The translations under genes and the position numbers were made by a program. Under the pieces are notes generated by a model. The model saw only the letters and a list, made by a program, of their open reading frames with translations. It was not told the origin of the DNA and did no database searches. This document shows positions 47,508 through 55,314 of a DNA stretch of 64,000 bases, piece by piece. Source of the stretch: JAFECT01 sp036501825. Its GTDB lineage: Bacteria > Pseudomonadota > Alphaproteobacteria > Caulobacterales > Caulobacteraceae. Position 1 is the stretch's first letter. Each line of letters starts with the position of its first letter. Location: assembly GCA_036501825.1 (NCBI GenBank), contig DASXZP010000026.1, forward strand, positions 124,001 to 188,000, written 5' to 3'.

Positions 47508-48206
47508 TCAACGTCGCGCGGCGCGTATCCGGCGGGGCGGGGCGGGGGGCTGCTGGTCGCCTTCGCTGAGCTCGGCCGAGCCGCGGAAGGCGGCGACGAG
47601 CTGCGATTCGGCGCTCGAACAGACCGACAGGATCCGGCAGGTTCCCTTGCCGACATTGACGTAGACGTGGCCCATGCCGCTGTCGAAATAGATCGAATCA
47701 CCGGTCTTCAGCCGGACCGGGGCGTAGAGCTCGGTGTGCAGTTCGACCTCGCCCTCGATGACGTAGGCGTATTCCTCGCCCGGGTGGCGGATCAGTTCGC
47801 CGAACTCCTCGGTGGAGCGGGCCCGGATGTCGGCGATGATCGGGACGATCCGTTTGTTCAGCAGGTCCGACGCCGGATAGAGGTGGTTGTAGGTGGGGGT
47901 CTCGATGGCCTTGCCTTCCCCCGAGCGGGTGACGCTGCGCCGGCCGGTGACCGCGCTGGAGGCCTCGGCCCCCAGGTCCGCCCCGCCGAACAGCTGGGCG
48001 ATGTCGATCTCCAGCCCTTCGCTGATCCGGGTCAGCTTGTCGTAAGTCAGGGACATCTTGTCGTTTTCGACCTTGGACAGGGTCGAGACCGGCAGGCCCG
48101 TGCGCTGGCTGACCTCGGAGAGGGTCCATCCCCGTTGGGTCCGCAGACTCTTAAGGACCGCCCCGGGTTTGGCCTGGGAGCGGCCGGACGAAGAACGGTC
48201 GGTCAT
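47508..48206 (-). CDS. XRE-family transcriptional regulator with C-terminal cupin domain
   Basis: The 232-residue regulator has an N-terminal helix-turn-helix (about 16-70: LRTQRGWTLSEVSQRTGLPV, then TLSKVENDKMSLTYDKL) and a C-terminal cupin sensor (about 130-205: RHPGEEYAYVIEGEVELHTE, LKTGDSIYFDSGMGHVYVN). Such proteins usually sense an amino acid or polyamine metabolite. I chose ATG 48206 over GTG 48218 because GAGAGGTG sits directly before it. It lies at the centre of the locus that carries the repeated TGAAAA-N3-GTTG motif, including 73 bases before its own start, so it is the prime candidate to bind it. Confidence 0.88.
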   Translation of the reverse strand: MTDRSSSGRSQAKPGAVLKSLRTQRGWTLSEVSQRTGLPVSTLSKVENDKMSLTYDKLTRISEGLEIDIAQLFGGADLGAEASSAVTGRRSVTRSGEGKAIETPTYNHLYPASDLLNKRIVPIIADIRARSTEEFGELIRHPGEEYAYVIEGEVELHTELYAPVRLKTGDSIYFDSGMGHVYVNVGKGTCRILSVCSSAESQLVAAFRGSAELSEGDQQPPAPPRRIRAARR

Positions 48207-48278
48207 ATCACCTCTCACGCGAAAGCTTAGTCAGCGTGGCGCCAAAACGCCACTCCAAACCCTAATATGTGCGAAAAA

Positions 48279-48311
48279 TGAAAAGTAGTTGCGTTAACTG
48301 AAAAATCATTG
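48279..48311. promoter_or_regulatory. Shared regulon motif, site B
   Basis: TGAAAAGTAGTTG (48279-48291) is followed exactly 20 bp later by TGAAAAATCATTG (48299-48311). It lies between the divergent regulator and the first TonB receptor gene, 53 bases before the receptor start, so it could control both. Confidence 0.65.
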
Positions 48312-48364
48312 TGATGTTAGCTCAAATCAGCGGAAAAAGCCGCCTCATCCTCGGGGGAATACCC

Positions 48365-50632
48365 ATGCGTCGCACTTATGTCTTCGGTCTTCTGGCGTCA
48401 GTCTCGGCCCTGGCCCTGGCTGCCCCGGCCTTTGCGGCGGACGCCCCGCCTTCCAAGGCCAACACGGTCCAAGAGGTCATCGTCACGGCTGAAAAGCGGC
48501 CGGAGGCGGTCAAGGACGTGCCTCTGTCGATCACCGCCGTACCCCAGGCCCAGCTCGAAAAGCTCCAGGCGCAGGACTTCGCGGATTACGTGAAGCTGGT
48601 TCCGGGCCTGAACATCGAAGGCGACAGCCCCGGCACGATTCGCTTGACGCTCCGCGGCCTGAACGCCGGCGGCGTGGCTTCGACGGTCGCCGTCTACGTG
48701 GACGAAACGCCCATCGGTTCGAGCTCGGGCCTGGTCGACGGCGCGGTCGTCGCCGCCAACTACGACCCCTACGACATGAACCGGATCGAGGTGCTGCGCG
48801 GACCGCAAGGCACGCTGTACGGCTCCAACACCGAAGGCGGCCTGCTCAAGTTCGTGACCAACGCGCCGGTCAACCACTATGAAGCCGCGATCGAAGCCGG
48901 CGCCGACACCGTGTCGCACGGTAGCACCGGTTGGGACGTCAAGGGGATGGTCAACATCCCGATCGGCGACACCCTGGCGCTGCGGATCAGCGGCTATGAC
49001 ATCCAGCTGCCCGGCTGGATCGACAATCCGTTCCTCGGCCTGAAGGACATCAACAAAGGGTTCAAGGACGGCGGGCGCGCCGAGTTGGAGTGGAAGCCCA
49101 CGGACAAACTCTCCGTTCGCCTGACGGCCTTCGGACAAAACATGCGGGTCAACGGCGGCTCGAGCGAAGCCATCGTGCAGGGCGGCGACACCGCTCACGG
49201 CAACGGCGTCGTAACCACCATCATGCCGGCGTTCGGCGACTACACCACCTTCTCCCGCATCCCGACGCCCAACAGCTTCCATTATCGTGACTACAACGGC
49301 ACGATTAAGTACGACATGGACTTCGCCACCCTGACGTCGTCGACCAGCTACGGCACCGTCAACAACCTGCTCGTCGGCGACGACACGGACGCTCAGGCGG
49401 CGCCGAATACGACGGTCACCTTCGGCGACGTGGTCGCCGGCATCGTCGGAGCCCCGGTCGCTCTGCCGTTCAGAAACCAGGTGGACGACAGCAAGTTCAC
49501 TCAGGAGTTCCGGCTGGCGTCGCCCAAGGTGGACAACGGCCTCGAATGGCTGGCCGGCGCCTACTACACCACCGAGAAGGGCTCGCTGAACCAGCACCTG
49601 CAGGTCAGCAACCCCGGCAGCGACAAGATCATCTCGGCGGTTCCCGACCTGGAAGATCCCCTGCTGACCTCGAACTACAAGGAGTGGGCCGCCTTCGGCG
49701 ACCTGACCTACCACATCACGCCCAAGTGGGATATTTCGGCCGGCGGTCGCTACAGCGACCAGAAGCAGGACGCGCACGAGACCGTGAGCGGTCTGTTGGT
49801 GGGCAATACATCACCGCCGCCCTTCGCGGTCGACATCAGCACGGCGTCGACGAGCGACGTGGCGACCTGGTCGCTCGGCACCAAGTATCACCTCGACGCC
49901 GACAACATGATCTATGCCCGCTACGCCACCGGCTTCCGTCCGGGCGGCCCGAACGTGTTGCCGGTGGGCGCGCCTCCGGGCACGCCGGCCACCTACAACG
50001 CCGACAAGAACGCCAGTTATGAGGCGGGCTGGAAGGCGTCGTTCGACGACGGGAAGGTTCGCCTCGACGCCGCGGTCTTCTACATCGACTGGCGCGACAT
50101 TCAGGTGTTCGAAGTCGTCAACGGCTTCGGCGTCAACGGCAACGGCGGCAAGGCGCAGAGCGAAGGCTTCGAGTGGGCCTGGACCTGGGTTCCGATCCAG
50201 GGTCTGACCTTCAGCTGGACCGGCGCCGACACCAATGCGGCTCTGACCACCGACGCGCCCGGCATCTTCGGCAAGAAGGGCGATTCCCTGCCCAACGTGC
50301 CCAAGTGGGCCAGTTCGCTCGACGGCGAATACGATTGGCAGGCGTGGGAGGGCGGCAACGCCTTCGTCGGCGCCACCTATTCGTTCCAGGGCGGCGTCTC
50401 GACGGACTTCGACAGCTCGGGCCTTGGGCGTCTGCGGTTGCCCGCCTACGACACGCTCGACCTTCGGGCCGGCGTGCAGATCCACGGCACGCGCTTCGAG
50501 GTGTTCGGCAAGAACATCCTGAATGCGAAGGGCTTCGGTTCCTTCGGCGGCAACGGTGGGACCCTGGGCCTGAGCGGCATCGGCGTCCTGGAGCCGGCGA
50601 CGTGGGGCGTGACCATCGCGAAGAAGTTCTAA
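48365..50632 (+). CDS. TonB-dependent outer-membrane receptor 1
   Basis: This 755-residue receptor has a signal peptide (RRTYVFGLLASVSALALAAP, cut after AFA), a TonB-box-like start (VQEVIVTAEKR), a plug domain with IEVLRGPQGTLYGSNTEGG and a 22-strand barrel ending in an aromatic Phe (WGVTIAKKF). ATG 48365 is chosen because it opens the signal peptide; the upstream open frame reads through the operator. It presumably imports the locus substrate. A near-identical promoter/terminator arrangement is found at the next receptor gene. Confidence 0.92.
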   Translation: MRRTYVFGLLASVSALALAAPAFAADAPPSKANTVQEVIVTAEKRPEAVKDVPLSITAVPQAQLEKLQAQDFADYVKLVPGLNIEGDSPGTIRLTLRGLNAGGVASTVAVYVDETPIGSSSGLVDGAVVAANYDPYDMNRIEVLRGPQGTLYGSNTEGGLLKFVTNAPVNHYEAAIEAGADTVSHGSTGWDVKGMVNIPIGDTLALRISGYDIQLPGWIDNPFLGLKDINKGFKDGGRAELEWKPTDKLSVRLTAFGQNMRVNGGSSEAIVQGGDTAHGNGVVTTIMPAFGDYTTFSRIPTPNSFHYRDYNGTIKYDMDFATLTSSTSYGTVNNLLVGDDTDAQAAPNTTVTFGDVVAGIVGAPVALPFRNQVDDSKFTQEFRLASPKVDNGLEWLAGAYYTTEKGSLNQHLQVSNPGSDKIISAVPDLEDPLLTSNYKEWAAFGDLTYHITPKWDISAGGRYSDQKQDAHETVSGLLVGNTSPPPFAVDISTASTSDVATWSLGTKYHLDADNMIYARYATGFRPGGPNVLPVGAPPGTPATYNADKNASYEAGWKASFDDGKVRLDAAVFYIDWRDIQVFEVVNGFGVNGNGGKAQSEGFEWAWTWVPIQGLTFSWTGADTNAALTTDAPGIFGKKGDSLPNVPKWASSLDGEYDWQAWEGGNAFVGATYSFQGGVSTDFDSSGLGRLRLPAYDTLDLRAGVQIHGTRFEVFGKNILNAKGFGSFGGNGGTLGLSGIGVLEPATWGVTIAKKF

Positions 50633-50686
50633 GGGGCGTCTGTACGGGGGCGTAAGGCCGGCGCGGTTCCCTCCGCCGGCTGGAAT

Positions 50687-50716
50687 GGGCCGGGTCGCCG
50701 AAAGGCGGCCCGGCCC
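50687..50716 (+). terminator. Rho-independent terminator after TonB receptor 1
   Basis: GGGCCGGGTCGCC pairs with GGCGGCCCGGCCC around a GAAA tetraloop, giving a 13-bp stem with one G-T pair, followed by TTTC. The hairpin is nearly the same as the one after receptor 2. Confidence 0.75.
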
Positions 50717-50780
50717 TTTCGCGTTCAGCAACATGTTTTTCCCTGTGCGCAAGCCGAATTCCCGTACGACGTCGCTATAC

Positions 50781-50814
50781 TTGAAAACAAGTTGCGCTTT
50801 TTGAAAATCTGTTG
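50781..50814. promoter_or_regulatory. Shared regulon motif, site C
   Basis: TTGAAAACAAGTTG (50781-50794) and TTGAAAATCTGTTG (50801-50814) are direct repeats with an exact 20-bp period; 11 of 14 bases are identical. It is the cleanest copy in the window and lies 57 bases before the second TonB receptor start. A 20-bp period puts both half-sites on the same helix face. Confidence 0.7.
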
Positions 50815-50871
50815 TCACCTCAGAAGATCGGGGCGGTCCGGAGGCCGCCTCTGTCGGGGAGAGTGAAAAAA

Positions 50872-53178
50872 ATGCGCGTGCGCCGCAGTCATTTAGCTTG
50901 TTTGTTGGCTTCCACGGCCGTGGCGGGTTTCGCCGCGCCGGCTTTCGCGGCGGATGCACCGCCGCCGCAGCCCACCACCGTCAATGAGGTGGTGGTCACC
51001 GCCGAGAAAAAGGCGGAGCCGCTGAAGGAAGTGCCGATGAGCGTGACGGCGCTCGGCGGGGCCCAACTCGACAAGCTACAGGCGGTGGACTTCTCGACCT
51101 ATGCGGCTCTGGTGCCGGGTCTGTCGCTGGAAAGCTCCAACCCGGGTCAGACGCGGATCACCCTGCGCGGCCAAAACGCCGGCGGGGTCGGTTCGACGGT
51201 CGCGGTCTACGTGGACGAATCGCCCTTCGGCTCGAGCACGGCGCTGCTCAACGGCTCGATCCTGGCCGGCGATTTCGACACCTGGGACGTTCAACGCATC
51301 GAAGTGCTGCGCGGGCCTCAGGGCACGCTGTACGGCGCGAACTCCGAAGGCGGCCTGCTGAAGGTGGTGACCGCGCCGCCGGTGCTCGGCGTCTACCAGG
51401 GCATGATCGAGGCCACCGGCGAGACGGTGAGCAACAACGGCCACGGCGGCGACGGCGCGACGTTCAAGGTCATGGGCAACATTCCCATCGGCGACACGGC
51501 AGCTCTGCGGCTTGACGCCTACGACGGCTACACGCCGGGCTTCATCGACAACGTCACGACCGGCCAACGCGGCGTGAACTGGGACCGCAAGAACGGCTTG
51601 CGCGCCTCGCTGCTGTGGGATCCGACGCCGCAACTCAGCATTCGCCTGACCGCGCTCGACCAACAGGATTACGACAACGAAGCGAACGGCATCGACGTCA
51701 ATCCGAACACCTTGGAGCCGCTCTACGGCGGCGACACCATTGCACGTGACCTGCCGGAGCCCTTCAAGGCCAAGTACGAGAACTATGCGCTCGACATCAA
51801 CTACGACTTCGGGCCCGCCAAACTGACGTCCATCACCAGCTACGGCATCCTCGACAAGAACGGTTGGACGGACGACACCGACGCGCCCCTGCTGGGACCG
51901 GTCGCGGGCGTCGGCACGCCGCCGGCGCCGACCTACGGCCAGGTCATCTCGGGCATTTTCGGTTGCAATTGCGGCCTGCCGTTCACTAACGTCGAGAATC
52001 TCAAGAAGTGGACCGAAGAAGATCGACTCGCGGGCACGATCGGAAAGCTCGACTGGCTGGTCGGCGGTTACTACACCCACGAAACCGGCGACCTGACCCA
52101 GATACTTTTTGCGGACAACCTGCCCAGCGGTACGCGCAACACCGCGATCGGCGACCTTGAACTTATCACGCTCGACTCGACCTACCAGGAGTACGCGGGC
52201 TTCGCGAACTTCACCTACCATTTCAGCGACAAGTTCGACGTCGACTTCGGCGGACGCTATTCGAGCAACAAGCAGACGGTCGCCGAAAGCATCGGCGGCA
52301 ACCCCATCATCACCGGGGGCTCGACGGCATTCGGCACGACCTCGAGCGGCAACGACTTCACCTATTCGATCGCGCCGCGTTGGCACGTCGACGCTAACAC
52401 CATGGTCTATGCCCGGATCGCCTCGGGCTATCGCCCCGGCGGCCCGAACGCCCTGCCGCCTCTCGCGCCGAACGGCGTGCCGCGCGTCTACGGCTCCGAC
52501 AGCACGGTGAACTACGAGGCGGGCGTTCGCTCGACCCTGCTCGACGGCAAGCTCAGCGCCGACGTCGCCGTGTTCTACGTGAACTGGAAGGACATCCAGA
52601 TCCTGGAGGTCGTGGACAACTACGGCGTCAACGCCAATGCAGGCGCTGCGGAGAGCCGCGGCGTGGAATGGACGTTCAACTGGCGACCGGTCACGGGCCT
52701 GAACCTGTTGTGGACCGGCGCCTACACCGACGCTCACCTGACCACCGCTACGCCGGCGGTCGATCCGGACTATGCGGCGAGCGGATCGCCGCTGCCGTGG
52801 GCGCCGAAATGGAGCACGGCGTTCGACGCCGAGTATGACTGGTCGTGGTTCGGCAATTTCAACGGCTTTGTCGGCGCCCAAGCGGCCTACACCGGCACGC
52901 GCTATGCCGACTTCGGCAGCGTCGGCTCCTCGGCCGGCTTTGTCGCCCAGTATCCCGGCGTGTTCTTCGGCGGCACGCGGCAAGAGCGCCTTTCGTCCTA
53001 TGGCGTCTTGTCGGCGCGGTTCGGTATCCAGAACGATCGTTACCGCGTCGAGCTGTGGGCGCAGAACCTGAACAACGCCCGGGGCAACACCGGCTACGGC
53101 GACGTATCGACCGCCTGGGCGCAACTCGGCGTCATCCAGCCGCGCACATTAGGAGTCACGCTGTCGGCCAAGTGGTAG
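50872..53178 (+). CDS. TonB-dependent outer-membrane receptor 2
   Basis: This 768-residue receptor is a paralogue of the one before it: signal peptide (RRSHLACLLASTAVAGFAAP), VNEVVVTAEKK box, plug motif IEVLRGPQGTLYGANSEGG, and a barrel ending in GVTLSAKW. The ATG at 50872 follows GGGGAGAGTG. It has a CNC pair in a predicted surface loop (GCNCGLPF) that receptor 1 lacks. Substrate recognition probably differs, since the loops are the least similar part. Confidence 0.92.
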   Translation: MRVRRSHLACLLASTAVAGFAAPAFAADAPPPQPTTVNEVVVTAEKKAEPLKEVPMSVTALGGAQLDKLQAVDFSTYAALVPGLSLESSNPGQTRITLRGQNAGGVGSTVAVYVDESPFGSSTALLNGSILAGDFDTWDVQRIEVLRGPQGTLYGANSEGGLLKVVTAPPVLGVYQGMIEATGETVSNNGHGGDGATFKVMGNIPIGDTAALRLDAYDGYTPGFIDNVTTGQRGVNWDRKNGLRASLLWDPTPQLSIRLTALDQQDYDNEANGIDVNPNTLEPLYGGDTIARDLPEPFKAKYENYALDINYDFGPAKLTSITSYGILDKNGWTDDTDAPLLGPVAGVGTPPAPTYGQVISGIFGCNCGLPFTNVENLKKWTEEDRLAGTIGKLDWLVGGYYTHETGDLTQILFADNLPSGTRNTAIGDLELITLDSTYQEYAGFANFTYHFSDKFDVDFGGRYSSNKQTVAESIGGNPIITGGSTAFGTTSSGNDFTYSIAPRWHVDANTMVYARIASGYRPGGPNALPPLAPNGVPRVYGSDSTVNYEAGVRSTLLDGKLSADVAVFYVNWKDIQILEVVDNYGVNANAGAAESRGVEWTFNWRPVTGLNLLWTGAYTDAHLTTATPAVDPDYAASGSPLPWAPKWSTAFDAEYDWSWFGNFNGFVGAQAAYTGTRYADFGSVGSSAGFVAQYPGVFFGGTRQERLSSYGVLSARFGIQNDRYRVELWAQNLNNARGNTGYGDVSTAWAQLGVIQPRTLGVTLSAKW

Positions 53179-53233
53179 GCCAACGGCGCACAAGCTAAGG
53201 ATCGGATGAGTGTTCCCTCCGCCGGTCCTAGGG

Positions 53234-53261
53234 GGCCGGGTCGCCGCAAGGCGGCCCGGCC
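53234..53261 (+). terminator. Rho-independent terminator after TonB receptor 2
   Basis: GGCCGGGTCGCC pairs with GGCGGCCCGGCC around a GCAA tetraloop (12 bp with one G-T pair), followed by TCAACCCTTTTT. It also lies directly before the end of the convergent hydrolase gene, so it may serve both directions. Confidence 0.75.
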
Positions 53262-53278
53262 TCAACCCTTTTTGCGCG

Positions 53279-55186
53279 TCAGTCGGCGCCGGCGGGCACG
53301 TCGATTACGATCGCGGACGGGAATTGCGCGCTGTGGAACACCGAATGGGTCTGCGCCTTGAAGGTCTTCGGATCGGCGGTGAAGATGCTGGGCGTGAACA
53401 CCTGCGGATTGCGGTCGATCAGCGGGAACCAAGTCGACTGAATCTGCACCTCGATGCGGTGCCCCTTGAGGAAGCGGTCCGAGGCTGTGTGCAGGTCGAT
53501 GGAATAGTCGAGCGCCTTGTTGGGCGTCAGCGCTTTCGGATGCTCGAAGCCCTCGCGGAAGCGGCCGCGGAACACCTCGTCGGAAATGATCTCCTCGCGT
53601 CCGCGCAGCTCCGCCGGGGTTGAGTCGTCGCTCGGATAGACGTCGATGAGCTTCACGATCCAGTCGGCGTCCGTGCCGGTGGTCGCGGCGAAGAGCTTCG
53701 CGATCGCCTCGCCGCGGACGGTCACCGGCTGATCGAGCACGTCGGTCTTGAACGACAGCACGTCCGGCCGCTTGTCGAAGGACGACTGATCGTCGGCGAG
53801 CCAGACCGGCCAGGTCGAACCCTGCGCGATCACCGGGGTGATCTTCGGCCGATAGGGCACGGGGTTGGCGGGGTCGGACGTGAACTTGTCGGGCGCCGCG
53901 TCCGCGGCGGTCGGCAGTTCGAAGCTCAGCTTGCCGCCCGCGTGCAGGTAGAGGTGTTTTTCCGTAACGCCGTCCTTGGGCGGCCACGCGGAGTAGCCGC
54001 GCCACTGATTGCTGCCGGTCTCGAACACCAGCGCGCGCGGCTCGTTCAGCTTGTCGCCGCCCTTCAGCCAGTAGTGGAACCAGGGCGCCTCGACCTGGGC
54101 GCGGAAATAGACCGAGGTCGCGCCGCCGAGGTCGTAGGGTCCGTACTTAGCGCCTTCCTTGCCCGCCCAGCCGCCGTGGTTCCACGGACCGATGACGATG
54201 AAGTTGCGGCCGAACGTGTCGCCCTTGGCTTGGCGCTGGTAGATGGTCATCGGACCGTAGAAGTCCTCCTGGTCCCACCAGCCGGCCACGAACAGGTCGG
54301 GCACGCTCGCCGTCTTCGGCATCTCGTGCGAGGTGACGTTCGCCTTCCAGAACGCGTCGTAGTCCGGGTGGGCGACGAAATTGCGCCAGGTCGGCAGCGC
54401 CTTGCCGACGTTCTTCTGGTCGTAGCCGTCGAGGACGCCTTGGCGCAGATAAAAGGCGTAGGGGTCTTCGTCGCCGAACTTGAACGGCGTCAGCGTGTGC
54501 GGATCGGTCTCCAGGGTCGCGGCGTATTCCCACGCGTAGTCGAGGCGGAAGGCGCCGTTGTGATGGAAATCGTCGCCCAGAAACATGTCCTCGGGCGAGG
54601 CCTGGACCGACACGGCCTTCAGCGCCGGATTGGGATTGATCGTGGCGATGGCGGTGGTCCAGCCGAGATAGGAGATGCCGAACTGGCCGACCTTGCCGTT
54701 GTTGCCGGCGAGGTTCTTCACCGCCCAGTCGATGGTGTCGTAGGTGTCGGTGGACTCGTCGATGCCCTTGGGCGAGGTCGCCTGCGGCCGCAGCATGACG
54801 AAGTCGCCTTCGGAGCCGAACTTGCCGCGGATGTCCTCGAGCACGAAGATGTAGCCGCCGCTGTCCTGCGCGAGTTCGTGAAACTGGGTGGCGAAGTCTC
54901 CCTGGGCGGCGTGCAGGCCGAAGCCGTAAGGCGATCGTTGCAGCAGGATCGGCAGGGGTCCGGTCGCCGACTTGGGCCGCCAGACCTGGGCGTGCAGCTT
55001 CACGCCGTCGCGCATGGGGATCATGACGTCGGAGCCGACATAGTCGCCGACCTGGGCGCCGTCGGGCAGCTTGATCTGTTCGGGAGGAGCGTCGGCGGCC
55101 AGGACCGGCCAGGCCGAGCCCAGCGCCAGGGCCGCGGCGGACGCGGCCAGGAGGGCGCGCGGGGAAGGGGACAGGGGTCGAGTCAC
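53279..55186 (-). CDS. Exported CocE-type hydrolase, alpha-amino-acid ester hydrolase-like
   Basis: This 635-residue exported enzyme starts at the GTG at 55186 (GGAG seven bases upstream), giving a clean signal peptide (LLAASAAALALGSAWPVLA). The S15/CocE domain has DVMIPMRDGVKLHAQVW, nucleophile Ser172 (GISYLGWT), the probable catalytic Asp305 in WDQEDFYG and His337 in GPWNHGG. The segments GDDFHHNGAFR and WDQED resemble alpha-amino-acid ester hydrolases, which act on amino acid esters and side chains of beta-lactams. It is divergent from the serine hydrolase operon and shares its control region. Confidence 0.82.
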   Translation of the reverse strand: MTRPLSPSPRALLAASAAALALGSAWPVLAADAPPEQIKLPDGAQVGDYVGSDVMIPMRDGVKLHAQVWRPKSATGPLPILLQRSPYGFGLHAAQGDFATQFHELAQDSGGYIFVLEDIRGKFGSEGDFVMLRPQATSPKGIDESTDTYDTIDWAVKNLAGNNGKVGQFGISYLGWTTAIATINPNPALKAVSVQASPEDMFLGDDFHHNGAFRLDYAWEYAATLETDPHTLTPFKFGDEDPYAFYLRQGVLDGYDQKNVGKALPTWRNFVAHPDYDAFWKANVTSHEMPKTASVPDLFVAGWWDQEDFYGPMTIYQRQAKGDTFGRNFIVIGPWNHGGWAGKEGAKYGPYDLGGATSVYFRAQVEAPWFHYWLKGGDKLNEPRALVFETGSNQWRGYSAWPPKDGVTEKHLYLHAGGKLSFELPTAADAAPDKFTSDPANPVPYRPKITPVIAQGSTWPVWLADDQSSFDKRPDVLSFKTDVLDQPVTVRGEAIAKLFAATTGTDADWIVKLIDVYPSDDSTPAELRGREEIISDEVFRGRFREGFEHPKALTPNKALDYSIDLHTASDRFLKGHRIEVQIQSTWFPLIDRNPQVFTPSIFTADPKTFKAQTHSVFHSAQFPSAIVIDVPAGAD

Positions 55187-55254
55187 AGGCAGCTCTCCAG
55201 ACGGTCCGGCCTTGCATCGGCCACGGGTCGGCATAGTCTCGTCTTTTTCTGATT

Positions 55255-55288
55255 TGGCAAACCTGTTAGACAGTCTTGAAAATTTCGC
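55255..55288. promoter_or_regulatory. Shared regulon motif, site D
   Basis: TTGAAAATTTCGC (55276-55288) matches the second half-site. TGGCAAACCTGTTA (55255-55268) is a degenerate first half with GTT kept, 21 bp upstream. It lies in the control region between the ester-hydrolase-like gene and the five-gene operon, so both could respond. Confidence 0.5.
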
Positions 55289-55314
55289 ACCGGTCCGGGG
55301 CGAAGGGGGGAATG

